A stretch of 64,000 bases of DNA from Roseospira visakhapatnamensis (lineage in GTDB: Bacteria > Pseudomonadota > Alphaproteobacteria > Rhodospirillales > Rhodospirillaceae): the NCBI RefSeq assembly GCF_014197915.1, contig NZ_JACIGK010000007.1:1-64000 (forward strand), written 5' to 3'. Positions 7,703 through 16,739 of this stretch are shown in pieces. The notes below the pieces were generated by a model, which saw only the letters and a list, made by a program, of their open reading frames with translations, did no database searches and was not told where the DNA came from. Each line of letters begins with the position of its first letter. The first letter of the stretch is position 1. A program made the position numbers and the translations under genes.

Positions 7703-8362
7703 ATGTCCCACCCCGCGTCCGATAGCCCCCGATTCGACCCCGCCTTCCAGGACCACCTGGAGACCCTGTTCCGCTGGCGTCGCGATATCCGCCACTTCCG
7801 CACCGATCCCCTGCCGGCCGGCCTGCTGGAGGACCTGGTGCGTCAGGCCGCCCTGGCGCCCTCCGTCGGCAACGCCCAGCCCTGGCGATTCGTGTCGGTC
7901 GCCGATCCGGCGCGCCGCGCGGCCATCACCGCCAATTTCGAGCGCGAGACCACCGCCGCCCGGGCCACCTACGACGAGACCCGCGCCGCGGCCTACGACC
8001 GGCTCAAGCTGGAGGGCCTGCGCGAGGCGCCGGTGCATCTGGCGGTGTTCTGCGATGACGCCACGGACGCCGGCCACGGCCTGGGCCGGCGCACCATGCC
8101 GGAGACCCTGCGCTACTCGGTCGTGGGCGCGATCCAGCAGTTCTGGCTGGCGGCGCGCGCGCGCGACGTGGCCGTGGGCTGGGTGTCGATCCTCGATCCG
8201 GAGGCGGCCCATCGCGACCTGGAGGCGCCGGCGTCCTGGACCCTGATCGCCTATCTCTGCGTGGGATGGCCGGCCCCCGAGACCGACTCCGAAACGCCGG
8301 AACTGGTGCGCGCGGGCTGGCAGGGTCCGGTGGAGGACGCCCGGCGCCTGTTCATCTGGTGA
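7703..8362 (+). CDS. bluB: 5,6-dimethylbenzimidazole synthase BluB
   Basis: 219 residues of the nitroreductase-like BluB family, which fragments reduced FMN with oxygen to make the lower ligand of cobalamin. The N-terminal block FRWRRDIRHFRTDPLP and the flavin-binding run ALAPSVGNAQPWRFV are typical. Further on, GRRTMPETLRYSVVGAIQQF and VGWVSILDPE match the conserved core. It acts in the cytoplasm. No cobalamin biosynthesis genes lie beside it. Cobalamin is also needed for anaerobic bacteriochlorophyll synthesis, but a link to the adjacent antenna genes is only inference. Confidence 0.92.
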   Translation: MSHPASDSPRFDPAFQDHLETLFRWRRDIRHFRTDPLPAGLLEDLVRQAALAPSVGNAQPWRFVSVADPARRAAITANFERETTAARATYDETRAAAYDRLKLEGLREAPVHLAVFCDDATDAGHGLGRRTMPETLRYSVVGAIQQFWLAARARDVAVGWVSILDPEAAHRDLEAPASWTLIAYLCVGWPAPETDSETPELVRAGWQGPVEDARRLFIW

Positions 8363-8471
8363 GACGGTCGCCGCGTTGAGACCCCATGACGCGTCGGGCG
8401 ACGACGGCGCCGGGGGCGCCTCCTTCCTTCCGAGTCCTCGCGTCGCCCCGACGGCCCCGCCGGAGATAGGC

Positions 8472-9038
8472 ATGCTGACCGAAATCACGCCCGAGAGCTA
8501 TGACGTGGACCTGCACCTGGCCTACGCCACGGCCGACAACATCACCGGCCGGCCCATCTACGCCCGGTCCGCGTGCTACCTGCACGCCGACGCCGCGACG
8601 CTGCTGGGCCGGGCCGTCGGCCTGGCCCGCCCCTTGGGCCTGCGCCTGCGCATCCTGGACGCCTTTCGTCCGGCCGAAGCGCAATGGAAGCTGTGGGAGG
8701 CACAGCCCAACCCCACCTTCGTCGCCGATCCGCGCCGGGGCTCGCCCCACTCCATGGCCGCCGCCGTGGACCTGACCCTGGTGGACGCGGTCACCGGGAC
8801 GCCGCTGGACATGGGCACGGGCTTCGACGACCTCCGCCCCGAGTCGGAGCACGGCAACCAGGACATTTCGCCCGACGCCCAGCGCCATCGCGCCCTGCTG
8901 CTGGGCGTGATGACCACCGCCGGCTGGGACTGGTACGTCAAGGAGTGGTGGCATTATCAGCTGTTCAAGCCGCGCGGCACCTACCCCGTGCTCACCGACC
9001 GGGCCGCGGGCACCCACTTGATGCCGGAGGCTGCGTGA
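8472..9038 (+). CDS. ddpX: D-alanyl-D-alanine dipeptidase, VanX/DdpX type
   Basis: 188 residues of the M15D zinc peptidases, which cleave D-Ala-D-Ala. Visible motifs are ILDAFRP, SPHSMAAAVDLTL (zinc His and Asp; the usual Gly of SxHxxG is Ala) and KEWWHYQL (catalytic Glu, zinc His). The start at 8472 has GGAGATAGG directly upstream. No VanA/VanH-type resistance genes accompany it, so a role in peptidoglycan recycling or nutrient use is more likely than glycopeptide resistance. Its stop overlaps the tsaB start. Confidence 0.88.
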   Translation: MLTEITPESYDVDLHLAYATADNITGRPIYARSACYLHADAATLLGRAVGLARPLGLRLRILDAFRPAEAQWKLWEAQPNPTFVADPRRGSPHSMAAAVDLTLVDAVTGTPLDMGTGFDDLRPESEHGNQDISPDAQRHRALLLGVMTTAGWDWYVKEWWHYQLFKPRGTYPVLTDRAAGTHLMPEAA

Positions 9039-9757
9039 CCGTGCTCCCGCCGGGGCCGATCCTGGCCCTGGACACCTCCGGCGGCGCCTGTGGCGTCGTC
9101 CTGTGGCAGGATGGGCGCGTGCGCGCGCGGCGCGACGCGACCATGACTCATGGCCACGCCGAGGCCCTGGCCCCGATGACCCGGGACACCCTGGCCGCCG
9201 CCGGTGCCACGGCCGCCGAGCTGGCGGCGGTGGCCGTCACCGTGGGACCCGGCAGCTTCACCGGCCTGCGCGTGGGCCTGGCCTTCGCGCGGGGGCTCGG
9301 GCTGGCCACCGGGCGGCCGGTGCTGGGGTTGCCCGGCCCCCTGGTGCTGGCGCACATGGCGCGGGCGGGGGCGGCGGCGATCGACGACGGGACCGAATCG
9401 GTGTCGGTGGTGCTGGATGCCCGGCGCGCGGAGGTGTTCGTGCAGTCGTTCTCGCCCGCCCTCGCCGCCCTGGGACCGGTGCTGTCGGTGTCGCCGGACG
9501 CCGTGGCCGCCCAACTTCCGGCACGCGGCCCCCTGTGCCTGACCGGCGACGGCCTCGGCCTGCTGCCGGCGCCGCTCCTGCGGGACGCCCGCCTGCGGGT
9601 GGTCGACGGCGCCTCCCGTCCCCCCGATCCGGCCGTGCTGGCCGCCCTGGTGGCCGACGATCCGGCGGCGGCCCTGACCCCGCGCCCCGTGTACGGGCGC
9701 CCTCCGGACGCCGCGCCGGCCCCGGACAACCCGCGCGCCGCGCGGCCGGTGCCGTGA
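9035..9757 (+). CDS. tsaB: tRNA t6A modification protein TsaB
   Basis: 240 residues of the ASKHA-fold TsaB family, partner of TsaD in threonylcarbamoyladenosine synthesis at A37 of ANN-decoding tRNAs. It begins ILALDTSGGACGVVLWQDG and carries the signature GPGSFTGLRVGLAFARGL. The start is GTG at 9035, overlapping the dipeptidase stop (GTGA), with GGAGG just upstream; GTG at 9041 is an alternative. The C-terminal tail is Pro/Ala-rich. It overlaps rimI by GTGA at 9754, a tight translational coupling. Confidence 0.92.
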   Translation: MTVLPPGPILALDTSGGACGVVLWQDGRVRARRDATMTHGHAEALAPMTRDTLAAAGATAAELAAVAVTVGPGSFTGLRVGLAFARGLGLATGRPVLGLPGPLVLAHMARAGAAAIDDGTESVSVVLDARRAEVFVQSFSPALAALGPVLSVSPDAVAAQLPARGPLCLTGDGLGLLPAPLLRDARLRVVDGASRPPDPAVLAALVADDPAAALTPRPVYGRPPDAAPAPDNPRAARPVP

Positions 9758-10266
9758 CGCCGCCCCCCCCCACGGTAACCATCGGTCCGGTCGCCCCGGC
9801 GCACGCGACCGTGCTGGCGCACCTGCACGCCGCCTGCTTCGCCGACCAGCCGTGGCATCGGCCATGGGATCGCGCGGCGATGGACTCGATCCTGGCTCTG
9901 CCGGGCGTCGCCGGCTGGCTGGCCGTTCACGAGGCGCCGCCGGCCCCGGTGGGGCTGCTGCTGGTGCAGGCGGTGGTCGACGAGGCCGATATCCTGACCC
10001 TGGGTGTCCTGCCCGGATGCTGGCGCCGTCGCGGCATCGCCCGGCGGCTGTTGGCCCACGGGGACGCCAGCCTGCGGGCGGCCGGCGTCACGCGCTGGAG
10101 TCTCGAAGTGGCCGAGGACAACGCGGGCGCGGTGTCCTTCTATCGGGCCCATGGCTTCGTCGAGGTCGGGCGACGGCGCGGCTACTTCACGGGCGAGCCG
10201 GGCCGGGCCCGCGACGCCCTGGTGATGGCCCGCGCCCTCACCACCCCGGAGAGCGACCCAAGGTAG
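9754..10266 (+). CDS. rimI: ribosomal protein S18 N-acetyltransferase RimI
   Basis: 170 residues with a GNAT fold. The acetyl-CoA loop is seen in LGVLPGCWRRRGIARRLL, and the later block is EVAEDNAGAVSFYRAHGF. The GTG start at 9754 overlaps the tsaB stop; tsaB-rimI is the usual alphaproteobacterial order. Codons 3-6 encode PPPP, with an uninterrupted run of nine C at 9763-9771, a potential slippage site right after the start codon. Substrate specificity is inferred from gene order and family. Confidence 0.88.
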   Translation: MTPPPPTVTIGPVAPAHATVLAHLHAACFADQPWHRPWDRAAMDSILALPGVAGWLAVHEAPPAPVGLLLVQAVVDEADILTLGVLPGCWRRRGIARRLLAHGDASLRAAGVTRWSLEVAEDNAGAVSFYRAHGFVEVGRRRGYFTGEPGRARDALVMARALTTPESDPR

Positions 10267-10343
10267 ACCTCAAGGACTCGCGTGGACAGCAGGACGGCCC
10301 CCCCTGTTCCGGGGCAGGAAAAGACCCGGGATGGGGAGACCCT

Positions 10344-10586
10344 CTAGCCTCCCTTGCGCAGGATCAGGCGGTGAACGCCCTCAGGCGGCTCACCCGCTTC
10401 CGGGGTCAGCGACAGCACGTGGTGTCCATGCTCGCGCGCCGAGCGGGGTACGTTTTTCAATGGTGCCGCGCCTTTAAGACGAACCCGGACTGTCTCGCCG
10501 ACGGTCATCCGTTCCAGAAGCAGCTTTGTCTTGACGAATGTGAACGGACAGACGTCAGTCGTTATGTCAATTTCGTGGTCGCACAT
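10344..10586 (-). CDS. TusA-like sulfurtransferase
   Basis: 80 residues with the SirA/TusA signature: DVCPFTFVKTKLLLERM, where Cys13 is the sulfur-accepting cysteine and is followed by Pro. Family members relay persulfide sulfur for tRNA thiolation, molybdenum cofactor or sulfur oxidation. No other sulfur-relay gene is nearby, so the pathway is open. It is convergent with rimI and divergent from mucR. The divergent 176-base spacer (10587-10762) is AT-rich around 10650-10690 and probably holds both promoters. Confidence 0.85.
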   Translation of the reverse strand: MCDHEIDITTDVCPFTFVKTKLLLERMTVGETVRVRLKGAAPLKNVPRSAREHGHHVLSLTPEAGEPPEGVHRLILRKGG

Positions 10587-10762
10587 ATCTCAAGCGATTT
10601 CCGTTGCCAGGCGCCAAAGAATGGCGGGGAGGCAATTGTGTTCTTGCCCCGTTTATCTAGCTCATCTATATATGGGCTCGGATGATGCTGTCACGAAACC
10701 AACCCTCGCCATGGCATGACTGAATTCGGCGAAGGCACCAACGATATCGGGAAGGTTCTTGC

Positions 10763-11182
10763 ATGACCTCGATCGAACGCGAACAGGACCTGCTGCGCCT
10801 GACTGCCCAGATTGTGTCCGCGCATGTCGGAAACAACTCTGTCGCCGTGAGCGATCTTCCGTCCCTCATTCGAGAGGTACACGAGAGCCTCTCGACCGTC
10901 GGCCGGACAGAGCAACAGCCCGAGCGGCCGCAACCGGCGGTCCCCATCAAGAAGTCGGTCACCCAGGACCATATTATCTGCCTGGAGGATGGCAAGAAGC
11001 TGAAGATGCTCAAGCGTCACCTCAAGACAGCCTACGGCATGACGCCCGAAGAGTACCGCGAGCGGTGGGGCCTGGCGCCGGACTACCCGATGGTCGCCCC
11101 CAGTTACGCCGAGCATCGCAGTTCCCTGGCCAAGAAGATCGGCCTGGGCACCCGCGCCCGTCGCCGCGACAGCGACGACTAG
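10763..11182 (+). CDS. mucR: MucR/Ros family transcriptional regulator
   Basis: 139 residues. The C-terminal Ros/MucR domain is clear: IICLEDGKKLKMLKRHL (73-87) followed by MTPEEYRERW. The zinc-finger ligands Cys73 and His86 are present, but where Ros has a last His (about residue 91) this protein has Tyr in HLKTAYGM, so classical zinc coordination looks incomplete. MucR proteins bind AT-rich DNA and control motility, exopolysaccharide and cell cycle genes. The N-terminal 60 residues fit the oligomerisation region. It ends in a basic RRRDSDD tail. Confidence 0.92.
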   Translation: MTSIEREQDLLRLTAQIVSAHVGNNSVAVSDLPSLIREVHESLSTVGRTEQQPERPQPAVPIKKSVTQDHIICLEDGKKLKMLKRHLKTAYGMTPEEYRERWGLAPDYPMVAPSYAEHRSSLAKKIGLGTRARRRDSDD

Positions 11183-11425
11183 GTACCGTCCCCGGGCGCC
11201 GTCCCCAGACGCCGAAGTGGGGCGCGGTCACGCGCGGATCAAGGCCGGACCGGCTCCGCCCCGATGGCGCGGCCGGCGCCTTTCCCGCATGACGGCCCCA
11301 GCATGACGGACGGTCGCGCAAACCTTCATGCGCGCGACGGGCGCCCGCGCCTTTTCTTTTCAGCGGGGCGATCCTAATATCCGGGAATCGTCATCATACC
11401 ATCACAGGGACCTCGCCCCCTTTCC

Positions 11426-11968
11426 ATGATGTCTCGGATCGAACGACGGTGTATCGACAAAGGCATGAAAATGACCGGACAGCGTCGCGTGATCGCGCGT
11501 GTCCTGTCAGACGCCGAGGACCATCCCGACGTCGAGGAAGTCTATCGCCGGGCCACGGTGATCGATCCCCGCATCAGCATCGCCACGGTGTACCGCACCG
11601 TCCGCCTGTTCGAGGAAAACGACATCCTTGAACGCCACGACTTTCGGGACGGCCGGGCACGCTACGAGGCGGTGTCCGAGGAACATCACGATCATCTGAT
11701 TGATCTGGAGACGGGACAGGTGGTCGAGTTCCGCAACGAGCAGATCGAACACCTTCAGCGCGAGATCGCCCAGTCCCTGGGCTACCGCCTGACGGGCCAC
11801 CGGCTGGAGTTGTACGGCGTGCCCCTGGGGTCGCACGCGACCGGACGGGACGAGCCGGCGGGCGACGACGACGCCGGCACGCCCCGGCTCACCACCCCGG
11901 ACCGTCCGTCGGGCGGTACCGCGCCGTCCGCCAGGCCCCCCACCGCGGACGGCCGGGATGGGCACTGA
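11426..11968 (+). CDS. fur: Fur family metalloregulator
   Basis: 180 residues. The winged-helix DNA-binding half runs from MKMTGQRRVIARVL through ISIATVYRTVRLFEE. The dimer/metal half has EEHHDHLIDLETGQVVEF, the His/Asp-rich regulatory site. The structural CxxC pairs found in some Fur proteins are missing, as is common in alphaproteobacteria. An extra 35-residue Pro/Asp/Gly tail follows the fold. Fur/Mur (iron or manganese sensing) is favoured over Irr because no heme-regulatory motif is seen. ATG at 11429 is an alternative start. It lies upstream of olsB. Confidence 0.88.
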   Translation: MMSRIERRCIDKGMKMTGQRRVIARVLSDAEDHPDVEEVYRRATVIDPRISIATVYRTVRLFEENDILERHDFRDGRARYEAVSEEHHDHLIDLETGQVVEFRNEQIEHLQREIAQSLGYRLTGHRLELYGVPLGSHATGRDEPAGDDDAGTPRLTTPDRPSGGTAPSARPPTADGRDGH

Positions 11969-12191
11969 GGTGGGCAGCCGCCGGCACACCGCCCCGGTCC
12001 CTCGTCTCCGCATGGATCACGCCGGCCGCCGGGCCCGCGTCCTGAGGACATCGAGCAGAGGATCCTGCCGCTTCCGGCCGACCACCGATCGAGTCGCGTC
12101 GTCGACGCGGACGACGTTCATCTTCGGTTTCACATCCGTTGGCCCGCGCGCGACACCGCGACGGCCACGATAGTCCCGGGCAAGGAGTACG

Positions 12192-12998
12192 ATGGGCTCT
12201 CTGGGTGATTTGCGGGCTGGCGACCTCGACGTCCTTCTGGCCGAGTCCGAGGAGGAGATCCGGGCGGCGCAAGCCCTTCGGTATCGCGTGTTCTATGGCG
12301 AGCGGGGGGCCAAGGCGAGCCCCGAAACCGCCGCCTGCGGGCGCGATTTCGATGCCTATGACGAGATCGCCGACCATCTTCTGGTGGTGGACCACGCCCT
12401 CGGCGAGGGTCCCGACCGCGTGGTCGGCACCTATCGCCTGATGCGGCGCGACCACGCGCGGCGGGCCGGCGGGTTCTATACCGCGAACGAGTACGACATC
12501 TCGGCCATCGTCGATCAGCCCATCGAGGTCATGGAACTGGGGCGCTCCTGCGTGGACGTGCGCTACCGCACCCGCCACACCATGCAGCAACTCTGGCGCG
12601 GCATCGCCGCCTACGTCTTCCATCACAACGTGGACCTGATGTTCGGCTGCGCCAGCCTGCACGGGACGGATATCGAGGCGCTGGCCCCCAGCCTGAGCTA
12701 CCTGTACCAAAACCACCTGGCACCGGAGAACCTGCGCCCCGTGACCCTGCCGCAGTTCTACCAGCCCATGAACCTGGTCAACCCGGACCAGCTCAATCGG
12801 GCCCGGGTGGTGGCGGCGCTGCCGCCCCTGATGAAGGGCTACCTGCGACTGGGCGGCTTCGTCGGCGACGGCGCCTTCGTGGACAGCCAGTTCAACACCA
12901 CCGACGTCTGCATCGTCGTCAAGACCGACCTGATCGCCGAGAAGTACTTCCGGCATTATGACCGCACGGCACGCCGCATGCCCGCCAACGCCCCCTGA
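12192..12998 (+). CDS. olsB: L-ornithine N(alpha)-acyltransferase OlsB
   Basis: 268 residues of the OlsB/hemolysin-like GNAT family, which attaches 3-hydroxyacyl from ACP to ornithine in the first step of ornithine-lipid synthesis. Conserved blocks are RYRVFYGE, DHLLVVD, VVGTYRLM, VMELGRSCVDVRYR and GCASLHGTD. A second acyltransferase of the OlsA type follows after 61 bases, completing the pathway. The start has AAGGAGTACG just upstream. Ornithine lipids often replace phospholipids under phosphate limitation; no Pho box was found by eye. Confidence 0.9.
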   Translation: MGSLGDLRAGDLDVLLAESEEEIRAAQALRYRVFYGERGAKASPETAACGRDFDAYDEIADHLLVVDHALGEGPDRVVGTYRLMRRDHARRAGGFYTANEYDISAIVDQPIEVMELGRSCVDVRYRTRHTMQQLWRGIAAYVFHHNVDLMFGCASLHGTDIEALAPSLSYLYQNHLAPENLRPVTLPQFYQPMNLVNPDQLNRARVVAALPPLMKGYLRLGGFVGDGAFVDSQFNTTDVCIVVKTDLIAEKYFRHYDRTARRMPANAP

Positions 12999-13059
12999 CC
13001 CCGGGGGGCCGCCGGCGCGTGGGGCGGGGTGTGTTGGGCGAAGGACTCTGGAACCAACC

Positions 13060-14013
13060 ATGCAGGGCTTGCTTTCCCCCACCCGGGCATTCTGGCGCTT
13101 GTCCCTGTTCCTGCTGTGGACCGTCGTCGTGGTGCCCCCCTACGCGGCGCTGATGGGCGCGCGCCTGCCCTGCCGCTGGTTGGCGCGGGCGTACTGGCGC
13201 GGCGTGGCCCTGGCCATCGACCTGGAGGTGGTGGCGCACGGCCAGCCATCGGCGGACCGGCCGTTGCTGATCCTGTCCAATCATACGTCCTACCTGGACA
13301 TCGTGGCGCTGGGATCGCTGGTGGACGGCGGCTTCGTGGCCAAGTCCGAGGTCAGCACCTGGCCCGGGTTCGGCACCATCGCCCGCCTGGGCCGCACGGT
13401 TTTCGTGGAACGCAAGCGCGCCAGTTCGCGGCGCGGCGGCGACGCCATCCGGGCCCGTCTGGCCGAGGGCGAACCGCTGATCCTGTTCCCGGAGGGCACC
13501 AGCAACGACGGCAATCGCGTGCTGCCCTTCAAGAGCGCCTTGCTGACCGTGGCCGAGCCGCCACGCCGGCGCGACACGCCCGCGCCGTCGGCTCCCGACC
13601 CTGTCGCCCCCGGACCGGTGGTCGTCCAGCCCGTCTCCCTGGCCTATACCCGCATCGACGGCGTGCCGGTCGGCTACGCCTGGCGGCCGTTCTATGCCTG
13701 GTACGGGGACATGGACCTCGCCAGTCACCTCTGGGCCGTCCTGGGGCTGGGTCGGGTCACCGCCGAGGTGGTCTTTCACGCCCCGCTGCGGGCGGACGGC
13801 ACCGCCTCGCGCAAGGCCCTGGCCCGGCACTGCGAGCGGGTGGTGAGCGCCGGCACGGCGGCCCTGCTCGCCGGTCATGGTCCCGGGGTGGCCGCCCGGC
13901 TGGGGATCGAGGCGGCGACCGAGGCCTTGCCGCCGCCGACATCACCGCCGATGCCCCCGTCGCCGCCCGGCTCCGATCGCGCCGAGCCCCCCGTGGAGCA
14001 CGCGGCGGGCTGA
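13060..14013 (+). CDS. olsA: lyso-ornithine lipid / 1-acylglycerol acyltransferase
   Basis: 317 residues of the PlsC family. The catalytic box NHTSYLD and the binding block LFPEGTSNDG are visible. An N-terminal hydrophobic segment (about residues 11-35) anchors it to the membrane. Context directly after olsB indicates the second ornithine-lipid step (O-acylation), although PlsC activity cannot be excluded. The C-terminal 40 residues are Pro/Ser-rich and unconserved. It converges on the lipoprotein gene at 14042. Confidence 0.85.
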   Translation: MQGLLSPTRAFWRLSLFLLWTVVVVPPYAALMGARLPCRWLARAYWRGVALAIDLEVVAHGQPSADRPLLILSNHTSYLDIVALGSLVDGGFVAKSEVSTWPGFGTIARLGRTVFVERKRASSRRGGDAIRARLAEGEPLILFPEGTSNDGNRVLPFKSALLTVAEPPRRRDTPAPSAPDPVAPGPVVVQPVSLAYTRIDGVPVGYAWRPFYAWYGDMDLASHLWAVLGLGRVTAEVVFHAPLRADGTASRKALARHCERVVSAGTAALLAGHGPGVAARLGIEAATEALPPPTSPPMPPSPPGSDRAEPPVEHAAG

Positions 14014-14041
14014 GAAGGCCGCGACACCGCGGCGCCGCGTC

Positions 14042-14623
14042 TCACGAGGGCCAGGGATCACCCCGGTCCTCGTCGCGGGTCCGGGCAAAGACCGCGTCGG
14101 CCAGCCGATCCATGAGCGCCCGATAGCCCGGCGACTCCGGTGACGGCGGCATGCCCGACCATCCCTCGGCCCAGGACACCAGCGTCGTCCCATGGCACAC
14201 GGCGGCGCTGGCGCGCAGCCCCTCGTCCTGACCACCGCCGGCGCCGGCCGCCGGGGGCACCGGTCCCGCGCACAGGCGATCGCCCGGCACCACCCCGCCG
14301 CCGCGCCCCACGAACAGAACGGTCCGATAGCCCTCGCCCCCCGACCCCGAGGGCACCGGGACGAAGGTCAGCGGACGGCGGTTGACCAGGCCGCTCAGGC
14401 CGGCCGCCGAGGCGTCGGCCAGGGTCTGCCGGTCCACGCCCGGGAAGGGGGTGCCGTACACCTCCAGGGGAAGCGTCGGGGTGATGACCAGGCGAAAGAT
14501 ATCGTTCGGGCTCTGCGCATGGGTGACCGTGCGCGGCGCGCCGGCACAGGCGGCCAGCACCAGCGCGAGACCGAGAGCCATGGCCGGCGCGGCGCCGGTG
14601 GCCAAGACACGCGGGACCGTCAT
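14042..14623 (-). CDS. uncharacterised lipoprotein
   Basis: 193 residues. A signal peptide ends in the lipobox LAAC, with Cys26 the acylated residue, so the protein is probably outer-membrane or periplasmic. No family was recognised. The mature part contains a Gly-rich middle (GSGGEGYRTVLFVGRGGG). The start at 14623 is backed by AAAGGGG upstream. It sits 88 bases downstream of the PBP4 gene on the same strand and may be co-transcribed, which hints at a cell-envelope role. Confidence 0.7.
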   Translation of the reverse strand: MTVPRVLATGAAPAMALGLALVLAACAGAPRTVTHAQSPNDIFRLVITPTLPLEVYGTPFPGVDRQTLADASAAGLSGLVNRRPLTFVPVPSGSGGEGYRTVLFVGRGGGVVPGDRLCAGPVPPAAGAGGGQDEGLRASAAVCHGTTLVSWAEGWSGMPPSPESPGYRALMDRLADAVFARTRDEDRGDPWPS

Positions 14624-14711
14624 GACCCTGTCCCCTTTCTCCATCCGATCGTGCACCGGTCGCCCCCGGCGTCCTGTCCCGGCGCCCCGGATCGCGCGCC
14701 GAATCCTCCCG

Positions 14712-16532
14712 TCAGTGCGCCAGGATCCAGGACAGCAGCAGGGCGTGCTCCAGATCGCGCGCCCGCCCCAGGGCGGCCTTGGCGCGGGCCACGGCCCGCC
14801 CCGAATAGTGCAGATAGCCGTCGTCGAAGGCCCGCCGCGCCGCCAGGTCGGAGGTGAACACCGCAAAGGCCAGCCGATGGCCGCTGCCGCCCAGGGCGAT
14901 GCCGGCCAGTCCGCGTCCGTGATACATGGTGCCGCTCTTGGCCCAGACGCTGGGCACCAGGGACCCGGCCCGCACACTGTAGGCCACCGGCCGCGCGGTT
15001 GTGGCCGGCGCCTTGAAGGCGCGCTGGGGCAGCAGCGTGTCATAGCGCACGCGGCCGCCCGAGGGATGCTCCATGGCGAAGCGCAGGATGGCGACGATCT
15101 GGGCCGGGCTCGCGCGGCTGATCGACGACAGGCCCGAGTGGTTGGTCATGACGAAGCCCGACCAGTCCACCCAGGGCATCACGCGGGCGTACCAGGCCGT
15201 CATGGCGGCGGCCGACTCGGCCAGGGTGCGCGGCCGTTGGTCCAGGGCGCGGGCGGTGGCCAGCCCAACCAGCTCCGCCAGCATGTTGTTGCTGTACTTC
15301 AGACCCCGCGCAGCGATGGACGACAGGGCCGGGCTGTCGTGGCGGGCGACCACCGCGCCCCGCGCCACCCCACCGGCCGGTCGTGCCGGCGGCAGGACCA
15401 CGCCGGCCTCCCCGGCCAGGGCGCGGAAGACGCTGGCGGTGAAGGGCGCGGGCGCCTTGACCGGCAGCCAGCGGGCGCCGCGATCGGACACCAGGGGGGA
15501 GAGACGCCAGCGCTCCACCACCGTGTCCCCGGCGGCGGTCAACGCGCCGCCCTGGTTCACGACGTCATGCCGCAGCCACGGGCCGGCCCGGCGCCAGCCG
15601 CCGCCCGCGCGGTCACGGCCGACGGCCACCGGGGCCACGGCGGGCGTGCCGTGGGTCTGCACCAGGGACACGCGGTCGCCCCGCCACTGCACCCGCACGC
15701 GGTTGAAGTCCAGGCTCAGCGCCGACAGACCCGGGTTATAGCTGTGCTCCGGCGGTTGCGCGGGGTCGATCGACAGCGCGCGCATCAGGCCCGAGTCATC
15801 GTGAACAAAGGTCCCGTCCAGCCGCCGCAGGCCCGCCGCCTTGAGTTGCGTCACCAGGCCGCGCAGGGCATCGGAGGTCAGCACCGGATCGCCGCCGCCC
15901 ACCAGCGCCAGGGTGCCGCGCCAGGTGCCATCGGCCCCCCGGGTGCCGTCGAAGCGGAGCGCGGTGTTGAACCGGTGATCCGGCCCCAGCACGTGCAGCG
16001 CCGCCACCGTGGTGGGCACCTTGGCCACCGAGGCCGGCAGAAAGGCGGGGCGATCGGCGTTGTGCTCGGCCACCACCTCGCCGGTGTCCAGATCCACCAC
16101 CAGATAGCCCACTTGCGCCGGCGCGAAGCCGGCGGTGGCGATCAGCGTGGCGGCATCGGGACGCGGCGGCGTCGGCTTGAGGGCGGGCGGCCCCGGCAGC
16201 CCGGGCACCGGCCGCATGGCCAGCGACACCGCGCCATCCCCCACCGCGCCGCCGTCACCCTGGGGAATATCGTCGCGGGAAAGGGGGGCGCGCACGGGGG
16301 CGGTGGCCCCGCCGGAGACGGGCGCCGTCGGGACGGGCTCGATATCGAGGATCGACGCGATCGCCGACGGATGCGGCTTCAGGGGCGGTGGCCCGGGGTC
16401 GGCGGCCAGGGAGGCGGGCACCACCCCGGCGATCGTGGCCAGCATCACCGCCAGAACCGGGAGCCGACTCCATCGCCCCGCGCCGCGCCGGTCCTTGCGG
16501 ACCCCGGCGCGCGCCATCATGCCAGACGCCAT
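14712..16532 (-). CDS. dacB: D-Ala-D-Ala carboxypeptidase/endopeptidase (PBP4, S13)
   Basis: 606 residues. A basic N-terminus and hydrophobic segment (about residues 22-43) act as the export signal. A Pro-rich linker of some 80 residues follows. The S13 penicillin-binding domain shows all three motifs: SVAK (Ser168 nucleophile), YSNNMLAEL, and KSGTMYHG. The protein cleaves D-Ala from peptidoglycan and acts in the periplasm. The start at 16532 has GGAGGG upstream; ATG at 16520 or 16517 are weaker choices. The linker between signal and catalytic domain is longer than in typical DacB. Confidence 0.9.
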   Translation of the reverse strand: MASGMMARAGVRKDRRGAGRWSRLPVLAVMLATIAGVVPASLAADPGPPPLKPHPSAIASILDIEPVPTAPVSGGATAPVRAPLSRDDIPQGDGGAVGDGAVSLAMRPVPGLPGPPALKPTPPRPDAATLIATAGFAPAQVGYLVVDLDTGEVVAEHNADRPAFLPASVAKVPTTVAALHVLGPDHRFNTALRFDGTRGADGTWRGTLALVGGGDPVLTSDALRGLVTQLKAAGLRRLDGTFVHDDSGLMRALSIDPAQPPEHSYNPGLSALSLDFNRVRVQWRGDRVSLVQTHGTPAVAPVAVGRDRAGGGWRRAGPWLRHDVVNQGGALTAAGDTVVERWRLSPLVSDRGARWLPVKAPAPFTASVFRALAGEAGVVLPPARPAGGVARGAVVARHDSPALSSIAARGLKYSNNMLAELVGLATARALDQRPRTLAESAAAMTAWYARVMPWVDWSGFVMTNHSGLSSISRASPAQIVAILRFAMEHPSGGRVRYDTLLPQRAFKAPATTARPVAYSVRAGSLVPSVWAKSGTMYHGRGLAGIALGGSGHRLAFAVFTSDLAARRAFDDGYLHYSGRAVARAKAALGRARDLEHALLLSWILAH

Positions 16533-16739
16533 CGTTCGCCCTCCGTCCCGGTTGCCGGCCGCGACCGTTCCCCGGACGCGCGCGATCCCGACGCCGGCCA
16601 TCTTAGTCGATGCGGCGGGCAATCGAAACGGTCAGATGAAGACAGGCCGACTCGGGCGTCGCCAACCGGGTCCATGCCGGTCGCGGATGCGTCCGGCGCA
16701 TCCGCCGACGGGCGTCGGCCCCGTCGGTCACGAGGCCGA

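Noticed and set aside
8472-9038. Glycopeptide resistance cluster suggested by the VanX-like dipeptidase.
   Set aside because: No VanH, VanA, VanS or VanR partner is near; neighbours are tsaB-rimI housekeeping genes.
11426-11968. Annotation of the Fur-family gene as the heme-responsive regulator Irr.
   Set aside because: No heme-regulatory Cys-Pro motif is visible, and the HHDHLIDLETG block is of the Fur/Mur kind.
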